Shown here: positions 50,983 to 62,600 of the stretch, piece by piece
Position numbering within the stretch: position 1 is the stretch's first letter
Layout: every line of letters starts with the position of its first letter
NCBI GenBank assembly: GCA_012729785.1
Contig: JAAYCL010000025.1
Location: 1-64,000, forward strand
Source: Chlamydiota bacterium
Lineage (GTDB): Bacteria; Auribacterota; Tritonobacteria; UBA1439
Reading direction: 5' to 3'
DNA length: 64,000 nt
The notes under the pieces: model-generated
What the model was told of the DNA's origin: nothing
Seen by the model: only the letters and a program-made list of their open reading frames with translations
Databases searched by the model: none
Made by a program: the position numbers and the translations under genes

Positions 50983-51638
50983 ATCCACGTCACCCGGCGG
51001 TCGAATCCCGCCTCTCCGGTTTCCGCTGCCGTCGCGCGCCGGGGCGCGAGCCGCAGCCCGCGGCGACGGCGAGCGCGCACACCGCGACTGCACGCGCCGG
51101 AATGCTCCTCCTCATCCCCCCCTTTCTCCCCGCATCCGCGGGGACTCCCCCCGCTTTGCCGCACCCGCGCACGGGCCGCCCCCTTGAGGTGCCGCCTCAC
51201 GCGCCTCGCGACCGCCTTCGCCTCCGCCGGGGACGTTCGGCGAGCCGCACACCGGCCTTCGCGGAGCCACGGGTGCCGCAGCCGGTCCGGGTCGTTTTCG
51301 TACCGCGGGATGAGGTGCCGGCGGAGGTGCGGTGCGACGTTCCCGAGACAGGCGCAGTTCATCTTCCACGGATGGGACGCCGCCTCTCCCGCCCGCGCCG
51401 TCTTGACGAGCTCCCTGAACAGCCTGGTCCGGACCCGCTCCGGCGGCTCGTACGGCTCGCGGGCGTGCCGCTTCAGGATGTGGACGCGGTATCCCCGGTG
51501 GAACTGGTGCTCGTCGACGACGAGGATGGAGTGCGCGAACTCGCGGACGAGGAACGGGTCGCCGCCGCCGCGCAGGCGCGCGACACGGCCGCAGATCCGG
51601 CACGGGGAGGGCGCGGTCACGGCGCCTCCGGTCTTCAC
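50622..51638 (-). CDS. HIT-family protein with altered histidine triad and run-on C-terminus
   Basis: A GTG-started open frame of 338 codons. Residues 1-160 are a HIT domain: a Cys pair CRIC (13-16), FAHSILVVDEHQFHRGYRVHI split by the usual loop, and the active site VAPHLRRHLIPRY. The triad H-x-H-x-H reads H104-L-R106-R-H108, so the middle His is Arg. HIT proteins are nucleotide hydrolases or transferases; the last His, the nucleophile, is kept. After about residue 165 the frame overlaps two other same-strand frames and reads Arg/Ser-rich, so the natural stop has probably been lost by a frameshift or mutation. Confidence 0.6.
   Translation of the reverse strand: MKTGGAVTAPSPCRICGRVARLRGGGDPFLVREFAHSILVVDEHQFHRGYRVHILKRHAREPYEPPERVRTRLFRELVKTARAGEAASHPWKMNCACLGNVAPHLRRHLIPRYENDPDRLRHPWLREGRCAARRTSPAEAKAVARRVRRHLKGAARARVRQSGGSPRGCGEKGGDEEEHSGACSRGVRARRRRGLRLAPRRATAAETGEAGFDRRVTWIWTTRTASGSTWRRSGGSSPGRCRSVRTRTRSIRGSRHCARSSSGSFGISETAVRSSPGGTVGTPATRRVWERRWSLIGPWISETTSMQWHILLSSTSRATALVVLLLALPIQYVQTYVG
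50990..51115 (-). CDS. Possible 41-residue lipoprotein (entericidin-like size)
   Basis: ATG at 51115 follows GGAGAAAGGGGGG. The peptide has a lipoprotein signal (VCALAVAAGC, Cys21) and a 20-residue Arg-rich mature part ending at TGA 50992-50990, seven bases before the next start. It lies inside the run-on part of the HIT frame. The good ribosome-binding site and lipobox favour it; its short length and overlap argue caution. Confidence 0.35.
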   Translation of the reverse strand: MRRSIPARAVAVCALAVAAGCGSRPGARRQRKPERRDSTAG

Positions 51639-51713
51639 GGCACGCGGGAGAGCAGCCTCCGCACGCCGGTCACTATCCGGGGGGGCGGGAATCGCGCGGG
51701 GCGCGGGGGGCCT

Positions 51714-53645
51714 TCACGCCGGGTCCCCCGACGCCTCGAGTTCCTGGCCGAGCGATTCCCACTCCTGGAGAAGGCGCTGGTGCTCGCTCGCGAGAGCGCT
51801 GCGCTCCTCCGCGATCGGGGCGAGCTCCTCGTACGACGCGGCGATCGCGGGATCGGCCATCCGCAGATCCGCCTCCGCGAGGAGCGTCTCCTGCCGCTCG
51901 ATCTTCTTTTCCACGGCGAGGATCCTTTTCTTCAGCGCACGGATGCGGCGCGCGCCTCGCGGGGGATCCCCTTTCGCCGCCGCGCCCTCCGCCGCGCCCC
52001 TCTCGACCGCGGCCGGTTCTTCCGCGCCGTTCTCCGCAATCAAACGCCGGGCGTGTTCCAGGTACTCGCTGTAGCTCCCGGGGTACGTCCGCAACGTCCC
52101 GCGGTCCAGCTCGACGATCCTGTTCGTCACGCGGTCCATGAACGCGCGGTCGTGCGACACGATCACGACTGTCCCGGTGTAGGCGGCCAGCGCCCTCTCG
52201 ACGGTCGCGCGCGAGGTGATGTCGAGGTGGTTCGTCGGCTCGTCGAGCAGGAGGAGGTTGGCGGGGCTGAAGAGGATCCTGGCGATGCGGAACCGCGTCC
52301 TCTCTCCGCCGGAGAGGACGCGCAGCGGCTTGGAGACGTCGTCGCCGCCGAACAGGAAGGCGCCGAGGAGATCGCGGGCGCGCTGCGCCTGGCCCGTCGG
52401 CGCGGCCTCGCCGATCGCGTCGAGGAGCGTCGTCTCGGAGGAGATCGTGTCGGTGTCGTACTGGGCGAAGTAGACCCTTTGGACCCGCCTCCCGACGACG
52501 CACTCCCCCTCGCGCGGCGTCTCCCTGCCCGCGAGGATGCGCAGCAGGGTGGTCTTCCCGGCCCCGTTCACGCCGACGAGGCCGATCTTCTCCCCGCGCC
52601 TGATCTCGAGGTCGATCCCCTTGAAGACCTGATGCGTTCCGTAGGCGTGGCCGACGTTCCTCAGGACGAGCATCTCGCGGTGACTGTCCGGCGCGGGGGG
52701 AAAATCGAAACGGATCGCGGTCGGGTGGAACGGCGGCTCAAGGCGCGTGATCTTGGCGAGCCGCTTGACGCGGCTCTGGACGAGCGCCGCGCGGGCGGCG
52801 TTCGTTCGGAACCTCGAGATGAACGCCTCCATCGTCTCGATCTCGCGGCGCTGGCGTGTGTACGCCTCCCACCGCGCCTCGCGCCGCTCCCTGCTGCGGA
52901 CGAGGTACTGCGCGTAGTTCCCCACGTAGACCTCCGCCCTGCCGTTTTCGAGGCAGACGATCCGGTCGGCGAGCCGGTCCATCGTGGCGGGCTCGTGCGA
53001 GACCACAACCACCGTCCTCCCGCACCGCTCGATCCACCCCTCGAGCCAGAGGGTGGACTCGAGATCGAGGTGGTTCGTGGGCTCGTCGAGGAGGATGACG
53101 TCGGGCCTGCGCAGGAGGAGCTTGGCGAGAAGGATGCGCATCCGCCACCCGCCGGAGAAGTCGCGGCAGGGGCGTTCGAGGTCCCCGGGGAGGAAGCCGA
53201 GCCCCGCGGCGACGCGCGCCGCCTTCGACTCGAGGGCGTAGCCGTCCGCGTGTTCGACCAGGTGGGCGCACTCGGCGTAGCGGCGCATCACCCGATCGTG
53301 CGCGGGGGAGTCGGGGGCCGTTTTCCCCATCTCCTCCGCGAGCGCCGCCATCTCCTTCAACGCCGCCTGCACCTCGGTGAACGCCGAGAGCAGCTCCTCC
53401 CGGAGCGTCCAGACGGGGTCGATCTCCGTCTCCTGGGGAAGGTAGCCGACCGTCGTCCCCTTCGGCATTCGGATCTCGCCCGCGTCAGGCCGCTCGAGGC
53501 CCGCGATCACCTTCAGCAGCGTGGACTTGCCGCAGCCGTTGGGGCCCACGACCGCGAGGCACTCCCCCTCCCTGACGGTGAGGTCGATCCCCCGCAGGAT
53601 GGGCCGCCCGCCGAGCTCCAGATGGACGTGTTCGACGCAGATCAT
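51714..53645 (-). CDS. ABC-F family ATPase
   Basis: A 643-residue soluble protein with two ABC domains, of the ABC-F group that acts on ribosomes (translation factors, antibiotic protection). Domain 1: VVGPNGCGKSTLLKVIAG and FSGGWRMRILLAKLLLRRPD; linker about 240-310 rich in Arg/Glu; domain 2: VGVNGAGKTTLLRILAG and LSGGERTRFRIARIL. The C-terminus (about 560-640) is a coiled coil as in Uup/YheS-type members. The ATG at 53645 overlaps the glucan-synthase TGA as ATGA; a longer frame upstream is a shadow. Which ABC-F subfamily is uncertain. Confidence 0.92.
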   Translation of the reverse strand: MICVEHVHLELGGRPILRGIDLTVREGECLAVVGPNGCGKSTLLKVIAGLERPDAGEIRMPKGTTVGYLPQETEIDPVWTLREELLSAFTEVQAALKEMAALAEEMGKTAPDSPAHDRVMRRYAECAHLVEHADGYALESKAARVAAGLGFLPGDLERPCRDFSGGWRMRILLAKLLLRRPDVILLDEPTNHLDLESTLWLEGWIERCGRTVVVVSHEPATMDRLADRIVCLENGRAEVYVGNYAQYLVRSRERREARWEAYTRQRREIETMEAFISRFRTNAARAALVQSRVKRLAKITRLEPPFHPTAIRFDFPPAPDSHREMLVLRNVGHAYGTHQVFKGIDLEIRRGEKIGLVGVNGAGKTTLLRILAGRETPREGECVVGRRVQRVYFAQYDTDTISSETTLLDAIGEAAPTGQAQRARDLLGAFLFGGDDVSKPLRVLSGGERTRFRIARILFSPANLLLLDEPTNHLDITSRATVERALAAYTGTVVIVSHDRAFMDRVTNRIVELDRGTLRTYPGSYSEYLEHARRLIAENGAEEPAAVERGAAEGAAAKGDPPRGARRIRALKKRILAVEKKIERQETLLAEADLRMADPAIAASYEELAPIAEERSALASEHQRLLQEWESLGQELEASGDPA

Positions 53646-56600
53646 CGGGGCTGCGCGCCTCCGCTGGCGCCCATCCGCACCACGACCCTGTGCTTCGCCG
53701 AAGTTTCCTCCAGCGGGATGATGGGCTTGTCGAGGCGCCGCCCGTCCAGCTCCGCCCACGCCACGCCGCGCCCCGTTCCGTCCGGGTTCTCGACAACGAT
53801 CTCGTAGAGCGCCTCGCCGCGGCGGTACTGGACGGTGAACCCGCTCCATTCGGAGGGGATGACCGGATCGACGGCAAGCGACGCGCCGGCGACCTTCAGC
53901 CCGAGCACCTCCTCGATCCAGATTCGATACATCCACGCGGCGGAGCCGGTGTACCATGTCCAGCCGCCCTGCCCCACCCGTCCCTGCAGGCGGGAGACGT
54001 CGGCGGCGACCACGTACGGCTCGACCCTGTACCGCGCGGCCGTCTCCGGATCGCGCGCCCGCTCGATCGGGTTGAGCATCCTGAGCAGCGACACCGCGCG
54101 CCCCCCCTCCCCCCGGCGGCAGAGCGCCATCGCCAACCACAAGGCGGCGTGCGTGTACTGACCCCCGTTCTCACGGACGCCGGGCGGATACCCTTTGATG
54201 TAGCCCGGGTTCCTCTCCGTCCTGTCGAACGGCGGGGCGAGCAGCAGCACCATCTTCTCCTTCTCGAGCACCAGGCGCGCCAGCGCCGACTCGAGCGCCC
54301 GCGCCGCCCGCGCCGGGTCGGCCGCGCCGCTCAGCACCGCCCACGACTGGGACAAGGAGTCGATGCGGGCCTCCTCGTCCGCCGCCGACCCGAGCGGCGC
54401 GCCGTCGTCGTAGAAGGCCCTCAGGTACCAGGCGCCGTCCCAGCCGTGCCGCTCGACCGCCTCCGCGAGCGCCCTGACCCTCCCGCGGTACGCGGAGGCG
54501 TCCTCCGGCCTGCCGTGCAGCGCGGCCGTTTCGGCGAACCGGTCCAGCACCGTCGCGAGAAACCATGCCAGCCAGACGCTCTCCCCGCTCCCGCCGGCCC
54601 CCACCAGGTTCATCCCGTCGTTCCAGTCGCCGCCGCCGATCAGGGGCAGCCGGTGGGGCCCCGCCGTCGTCGCGCGGTCAATCGCGCGGCGGCAATGCTC
54701 GTAGAGCGTGGCGCTGTCCAACGACTCGCGCGGGGTCGTGAAGATCTCCTGCTCGTTCGGGGCAAGCGGCCGGTCCTCGATGAACGGGACGCGCTCGTTC
54801 AGGATTCCCGCGTCCCCCGTGACGCGCACGTAACGGGCGGTCGCGTACGGGAGCCAGAGCAGGTCGTCGGAGCAGCGTGTCCGCATGCCGGCGCCGGACG
54901 CCGGCTGCCACCAGTGCTGCACATCCCCCTCGACGAACTGGCGCCCCGCCGCGACGAGCAGGTGCCGCCTGGCGAGCGAGGGGTCCGCGTGAAGCAGCGC
55001 CAGTGCGTCCTGGAGCTGGTCGCGGAAGCCGAACGCCCCGCTCGACTGGTAGAATCCCGTCCGCCCCCAGATCCTCGAGCTCAGCACCTGGTACGGCAGC
55101 CAGCGGTTCAACAGGATGTCCGCCGCCCCTTCCGGGGTGCGCACCTGGACCGCCCCCACCAGCCGGTCCCACCAGCCGATCGTGCGCCGGAGGGCTTCCT
55201 CCACCTCGGCCGGATCGCGGTACTTCATGACCAGCCGGTCGACCTCCTCGATCGACTCCGCCTGCCCGAGGAGGCAGATCACCTCCGCGCCGTCCCCCGG
55301 CTGCAGATGCACCGTCGTCTGCACGACCGCGCACGGGTCCAGCCCCGGCCAGACCCGGCCCGCCAGGCGGACTCGCTTCATCGCGGCGGGCGCGGCCATC
55401 GTCCCGTTGCGCCCGAGGAAACCTGTGCGGTCGGCGGTGTGGCTCTGCGGCTCGGGGCCGGTCGTGGCGAAGGCGATCCGTTCCCCGTAGACAGGATGGT
55501 ACCGGTTGCAGGCCAGCATCGTCCGCGTCTCGCCGTCCCACCGGCTGACGACGTGCACCTGGCTGTCCTCCCTGTGCTCGCCGAGGGTCCATTCGACGTA
55601 CAGGGTGATCGACAGCCGGCGCGGGCGCGACGAGTCGTTGCGCAGCCGGAGCCGCTGCACGCGGATCGGCTCTCCGCCGGCGTCGTCCATCGGCACGAAG
55701 ACGAGAAGCTCCTGCTGGATGGCGTGGCTGTTGTGTTCGAAAACGGTGTAGCCCGTCCCGTGCCGCGCGCGGTAGGCGTCCCCCTCCCGGATCGGAAGGG
55801 GGGTGGGAGTCCAGTACCTCCCCGTCTCCTCGTCGCGGATGTAGATCGCGTCGGACGGCGTGTCGGAGACCGGGTCGTTGGACCAGCCGGTCAGCCGGTT
55901 CTGCTGGCTGTTGCCGTACCAGGAGAAGGCCGAGCCCGACTCGCTGACCAGAACGCCGAAGCGGGGGTTGGCGATCACGTTTACCCACGGCGCCGGCGTG
56001 CAGGCGCCGGGGCCGAGGTAGATCGCGTACTCCCGCCCGTCGCGGGTGAACCCGCCCAGGCCGTTGAAGTACGGGAGCTCCAGGAACGGCAGCGGGGCGG
56101 ACGGCTCCTCGGGGATGGAATGCGTGGGCAGCGGATCGGGGAGCTCCCCCGCCTTCACCGGGGCGCCGAGCTGCCGGGCGAGGGGGCCGCGGGCGGCCAC
56201 CAGGGCCACGCGCGCGACGGAGAGGATCAGCGTCAGGTCCTCGGGGGCGAGCTGCTCGGCGCTGCGGAGGAAGATCCCGCCCGGCTCGTCGACGCCGGTG
56301 TGCATCGAATGCGCGTCCACGAGCCGCTTCAGCTGCTCCTGCAGCGGCCGCTCGTAGCCGCCGGACTCCTCGTTGAGTATGACCAGGTCCGCCTTCAGAC
56401 CCTGGAGGCGCCAGTAGGCGTGCGCCTGGAGCATCTGGCGCACGAGGCTGATATCCTCCGGCTCCCCGATGCTGACCGCGGCGATCGGGAGGTCGCCCGA
56501 GATCCCGTGCGGCCACAGGCGCGCCTGGCCCAGCCGGTTCTGCCGAAGGCGGTCCCCGGCCGGGCGGAGCGCGGGGCCGGGGTACAGGATGGCGCCGGCC

Positions 56601-59600
56601 AGCTGCTGAAAGCGGCGGGCCTCGTCCGGCTCGATGCGCAGGCGGCGGAGCTCGACCTGGGCGTACGTCCATGCGAGATCGAACTGGCGGGCGATCGCTT
56701 TGGGATCGCCGTACTTCTCGACCATGGCCAGGGCATCCTTGCGCGTCTCCGCGGCGCAGAGGACGAGGGAAACACGGACCCGCCGCCCGGGCTCCAGCAC
56801 CACCGTGCGGCGCAGGCTGAATATCGGGTCGAGGACATGCCCGGCGGTCCCCGACAGCGCGCCGGCCAGGGCCGCCGGGAGGCGGACGGTGCGGCAACGC
56901 CCGACGAAACGCTCCCGGTCCGTTTCGAACTGCGGCGCGCCGGCCGTCTTCCCCTCGACCGTGATGCGGTGCGCCGCGTAGACCGGTGGATCCTGCGGGC
57001 CCCGCGGGCGCCGGAACGCGAGCAGCGCATCGTGCTTCTCGATCGACTCGGTGCAGACGAAGATCGAGCTGAAGGCGGGGTGCTGGCGGTCCGCGCCATG
57101 CGGGGCGAGGGCGAGCTCGATGTAGCTGGTCAGCTCGATCGTCTTCCTCTGCGCGGAGCGATTGATCAGGGTGATGCGGCGGATCTCCGCGTCGTCCTCG
57201 GGCGACACCGCGATCTCGGTTTCGGTGTCGATATCGTTGTCTGAACGGCGGAACTCGGCGCGATCCACGGCGAAGATCGCCGCGTACGACTCCGGTTCGA
57301 CGCGGACCGGATGGTAGGTGTTGCACCAGATTCGCCCGCTCCGCGCATCGCGGAGGTAGCAGAAGGAGCCCCATTCGTCGCAGGTGGGATCGGCCCGCCA
57401 GCGGGTGAGATCGAACTCACGCCAGCGGCTGTAGCCCCCGCCGGCGCCGGTCACCATCAGGGAGTAGCGGCCGTTGCCGAAGATCTGTGTCTTGGGGGTG
57501 GCGGTGTGCGGCGTCTCGAACCTGCCGACCGACGGCGCGATCCCGGCGGGCATCGCGCGGGAGGCCGCCCGCTCGCGCATCGGCACCTGGTAGAGCGGGG
57601 GCGCGACCGGGATGCGCTCGTACAGGAGCGACTCGGTCGCCCTGACCCTCGGGTCCGCGTGGAAGCGCCGCTGCATCGCGAAGTCGTTGACGAGGTTGTC
57701 GACCGCGAGGAACCCCATCGCCTGGTGGTGCGCCATATAGGCGCGCACGATCACCCCGTCCCCCCCCTCCCGGAGGCGCTGCCGGCCGAAGTCGATTGCC
57801 TCGAAGAATCCGTAGGCGCCGCGGAGCCCGAGCCTCGCGAGCCGTTTCAGGTTGCGCACCGCCGCCGCCGGCTCCACCAGCAGCGCCAGCAGCGTGGCGT
57901 ACGGGGCCACGACCAGGTCGTCCTCGAGCCCCCGCTTCAGCCCTGTCCCCGGCACGCCGAAGGCCTGGTACTGGTACGTCTTGTTCGCGTCCAGGTCGCT
58001 GTAGGCCGACTCCGAGATCCCCCACGGCACGCCCCGCCGGCGCCCGTACTCCATCTGTGCGCCGACCGCCTCGCGGCAGGCCATCTCCAGCAGGGAATGG
58101 GGATACAGGCGCTGCACCAACAGCGGCATGAGGTACTCGAACATCGTGCCGCCCCAGCTCAACAGCACCCGGCGGTTCCCGATCGAGCCGAACGGCCTGG
58201 CCATCGCCAGCCAGTGGACCGGCGGGACGTCGCCGCGCGCGATCGAGACGAAACTTCCCAGCCGCGCCTCGCTGGCGAACAGATCGTAGTACGAGGAGTC
58301 GCGCTTCTGGGCGTCGGCGTTGTAGCCGATGCTGAACAGCCGCCGGTCGGTGTCGTAGAGGAACCGCATCCGCATCGCGCCGCCCAGCTTCCTGATGCGC
58401 CGGCGGAGTTCGTCCGCCCGCCTGCAGAGTTCCTCCGCCGGACCGCGGGCCCGCGACACGGCTCCGGCGAACCGGTCGATCCCCTCCCCCGGCGATGCGG
58501 GGCCCCTGCCGGTCTCTCCCTGCGCAGCGAGGACGATCTGGCACGCGTGAACGGCGCCGGAGGCGATTGTTCGCGCCGAGGGTGCCTCGCGCATCGACCT
58601 CCAAAACGCGTCCCGGCTCTCCGGCTCGAGCCGGTTCAGAAGCGGTTCGAACCCTGCGGGCGGCTCCTCCGCCCACGCCAGGTAGCGGTCGATGCACGCG
58701 CCCCATTCCGCGACCTGCCGCTCGAGCGCCTCCGCCCAGTGAGACGGCCCGCCGTCCCTCTCCACCTCCCGCCGCAGGATCGAGGCGACAACCCCCGCCG
58801 GCGCCGCGGCCTCGCGGATCCGGCGGATGAGCCGGTCGAGCCGCTCCGGCGGATCGGCGAACAGCCGCTCGAGCGTCTCCATCGCCTCCAGGAGCGCCTC
58901 GTCGCGGGGCGGACGGGCAAGCACACCGCGCAGAATCCGGAGCGTGTCGTGCAGCCCGCGGACGGCCTGCGGGCCGATCAGCGGGCCGTCCGTCAGATCG
59001 CCGATGCCGTTCTCCAGGGTCCAGAGGCAGCCGAGCAGATTTCCGCTATCCACCATCGATACGTAGCGCGGCTTGAACGGTATCCGCGTCTTCAGGTCGT
59101 ACCAGTTGAACAGGTGCCCCTCGTACCGGTCGAGCGTTTCGAGCGTCTCGAACGTCCCCTCCAGGCGCCGGAGGACCTCCTCCCCGGTGAGATAGCCGAA
59201 ATCGCGGGCGGCGAGGGCGCTCAGCAGCCACAGGCCCACGTTCGTCGGGCTCGTGCGCGGGGCGAGAACGTTCTGGTGGGAGATCTGGTAGTTGTCCGGG
59301 GGAAGCCAGTTCGATTCGGGGCCGACGAAGTCGTCGAAGAAGCGCCACGACTGCCGGGCGACGCCCCGGAGCATCGAAAGATCGTCCCGTGAAAGCAGTG
59401 TGCGCATCGGCTTCCACCGGGGCCTGGCGCAGAGCCGCCAGACGATCAGCGGACTGGCCAGCCACAGGGCCAGGAACGGCGCCGCGCACGGCAACGCGGC
59501 CGGACAGAGCCGGTACACGGCGGCCGCGATGCCGAGCGCGAACAGGCTGATGAAGCTCACGCGCGCCACGAACGCGGGGGCGCGGCCCCTGCTCTTCCAT

Positions 59601-62600
59601 TTGGCGATCTGCGCCGGCGTCCACTCGAGCAGCCTGCGCCTGCTGACCAGGCGGCGGTACCAGACCCGCGCGATCGCGTCCGCGGCCAGGACGGCCTGGT
59701 GCGGGATGAGGGCGGTCTCCGCGATCGACCGGAGGAAACCGTGCCGCAGCTCGCCCCAGGCGAGCCGGCGCGACGCCGGCCTCGTCGTCGCCCAGGTGAA
59801 AAACTGAGAGAGGGGGGGGAAGAACGCCCGCAGGGCAACGATGACGCCGGAGGCGGCGCCCAGCGCCGGGGAGAGAAACCAGGCGCCGACGAGAAAGGCG
59901 GCGGAGGCGGGCGGGACCAGCGAGCGCCTGAGGTTGTCGAATATCTTCCACCGGTTCAGCGCCGAGAGCGGATTGGGAACGCGTTTCCCGTCCGCCGCCG
60001 GCACGCGGGGCAGACACCAGTCGGCGATCTGCCAGTCGCCGCAGATCCAGCGGCACTGCCGGCGCATGTAGGAGAGGTAGTCCGGCGGGAACTCCTCGTA
60101 GAGTTCGATGTCGCTCGCGAGCCCCACCCCCACGTGCGCGCCTTCGATCAGGTCGTGGCTGAGCAGCAGTTGCTCGGGAAACCGTTTCGAGAGGACGCGG
60201 TGGAAGATTTTCGGGTCGTAGATCCCCTTGCCGAGGTAGGAGGCCTCGCCCGCCAGATCCTGGTAGACGTCCGAGACCGCCCTCGTGTACGGGTCAGTGC
60301 CGACCGGATCGGTGTACAGGCGGCTGAACGGGGTCGCCATCGCGCTGGGCAGCGAGATGCTCACGCGGGGCTGGATGATGGCACAGCCGCCCATGACCAG
60401 CCGGCCGTCCGGAGCCAGGCGAGGTTGGTTCAGCGGGTGGGCCATCGTCTCGATCATCCGCCGGGCCGCGCCGCGCGGGAGCTGCGTGTCGCTGTCGAGC
60501 GTGATCACGTAGCGGATGTCGGCGAGCTTCTCCGGATCGCCCGCGTAGACGATTCTCCGGCCGCCGCGGGCCGGGGCGCCGCTCAGGAGCCGGTTCAGCT
60601 CCTCCAGCTTTCCCCGCTTGCGCTCCCAGCCTATGAACCGCCTCTCGGTTTCGACCCACTCGCGCTCGCGGTAGAGGAGATAGAACCGTCCCGGGCCGTA
60701 GCGCCTGTCGAGGGCGGCGATCCCCTCCTCCGCCTGGCGCAGCAGGGCGGCGTCCGTCTCCATCCGCTGCGCCTCCGCGTCGGGCAGATCGCCGAAGAGG
60801 GCGAAGAGCAGATTCGATTCCGGATTGGCGCAGTAGCGGACCTCCAGCTTGTAGAGCTCGTCGCGGATGGTCCGGCGGTTCAGGAACAGCATCGGTATGA
60901 CGACCAGCGTGCGGAACTCGTCGGGGATCCCCTCCTTCTCGAACGACATCCTCGGCAACGTCCGGGGCGGCACCAGACGGGTCAGGAGATAGTTGATCGT
61001 CTGGACGGCGAGCTCGCTTGCCGGGAGAAGGGCGAGGAGCGCCGCGGCCGATCCCGCCCAGCCGGCGGACCGGATGCCGCAGGCGAGGACCGCGCCGGCG
61101 ATCAGGGCGGTCGCCGCCCCTATGGCCGACAGGTAGACCGCCGTGTGGCGTCGGAAGGCCCACTGCAGCGCCCGGTGTCGGATCCTCTCGCGGCCCCGCA
61201 GCCGGCTGGCGAGCGCGGGGCGGCCCTCGTCGATCAGATGGTAGCCGATGTGCCCGAACCGCGGATCGTCCCCTCCGCGTTCCCGCCATTCCCCGGCCGC
61301 CTCCACGGCGGCCCGGGCGGCATCCTCCTCCGGTATGTTCGATGCGCGGGACAGTTCCTCGACCGCGTGCCGGTACCGGTCCCTGGTGGCGAACTCCATC
61401 CGGCGGTAGACGTCCGCCGGGTCGTTGCGCAGCAGCGCCTCCACCCGGCTCTGACGCTCGAAGATCTCGCGCCAGTCCATCCTCGAGAGCTGCCGCAGGC
61501 TCGTGATCGCGTTGCCGATGGAGATCTGCTCGACCGCCTGCCGGGAGTCCTCCTGGGCGACGATCTCCGCGAGGCTTGTGCCCCGCGTCCGCTCCAGCCA
61601 GCTTCGGACGGGGACCAGTGCCTCCTCCGCATCGTAGAGCGGGCCGGTGAGCTGGAAGGCGAAATGGGCGCTCGGTTCCGGCATCTCGCGCGCCAGCTCG
61701 GCAAGGATGGCGAACATCCGGCCGGGATCGCGCCGCGCCGCGGTGAGCAAACGGTTGGCCCAGAAGTCGGCGCGCTCCTCCTCGTGCAGCCGCCGGTCGA
61801 TCTGCCCGGCCATCCGCCGCAGGGCGTCCAGCAGGGCGATGCGCAGCATCAGCGGCGCCGCCCAGAGCTCGCCCATCGTCAGCGAAACGATCGACTGGTA
61901 CGCGGACAGAAACTCCTCGATGCCGGCGCGGTCGAGGCGGTGGTCGGCATGCCGGACCAGCCCAACGGCGAGATGGTAGAGCCTCGGTTCGCCGCTGCCG
62001 GGCTCGGAGGCCAGGACCGGCAGCTCGCGGTAGAACCTTTTCGGCAGGTGCCGCCGGACATCGTCGATCTGCCCCTGGATGATGTAGGCGTTGTCGAGGA
62101 TCCACTCCGCCGTGGCGGAGATCTCCTGCTCCATCCGCGAGGCCTCGGCGAGTCTGCGGCGCACGCGCTCGATCGTCTCCTCGCAGCGGTCGAGCTGCCG
62201 CAGGAGGGGTTCCTTGCGCCTGACATCCGCGCCGACCCGGTGCGATGACGCGAGGCGCCGGGCGTATCGTTGAAGCCGCGTGGAGGAGAGCGGTTCGGTG
62301 CGGACCGGCTCCTCGGCGGCCGGGATGTCGGGACGTTCGCGGATGGTGAAGACGGAGGGATGGCCCTCCCCGGAGTTCCTGAGCAGGAGGATCGCCCGGC
62401 AAACCTCCTCCGGGGACTTTTGGACGACGACGACGCTCTCGCCTGCCGTGAGCCAGCGGGCGTGTTCCGCCGCAAACCGTCCGCCGCGGACGACCCCGAT
62501 CGTTCGGAGGACGAACCAGCCGAGCAGCCCCCCGGCCAGCGCCGACGCCCCCCGCACGAGCCAGTCCGCCTCCGCGCCGAACATCCACGGCGGACGCATC

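Noticed and set aside
53690-57244. A 1,184-codon plus-strand open frame
   Set aside because: Antisense to the GH94 part of the glucan synthase; Arg/Pro/Val-rich without domains.
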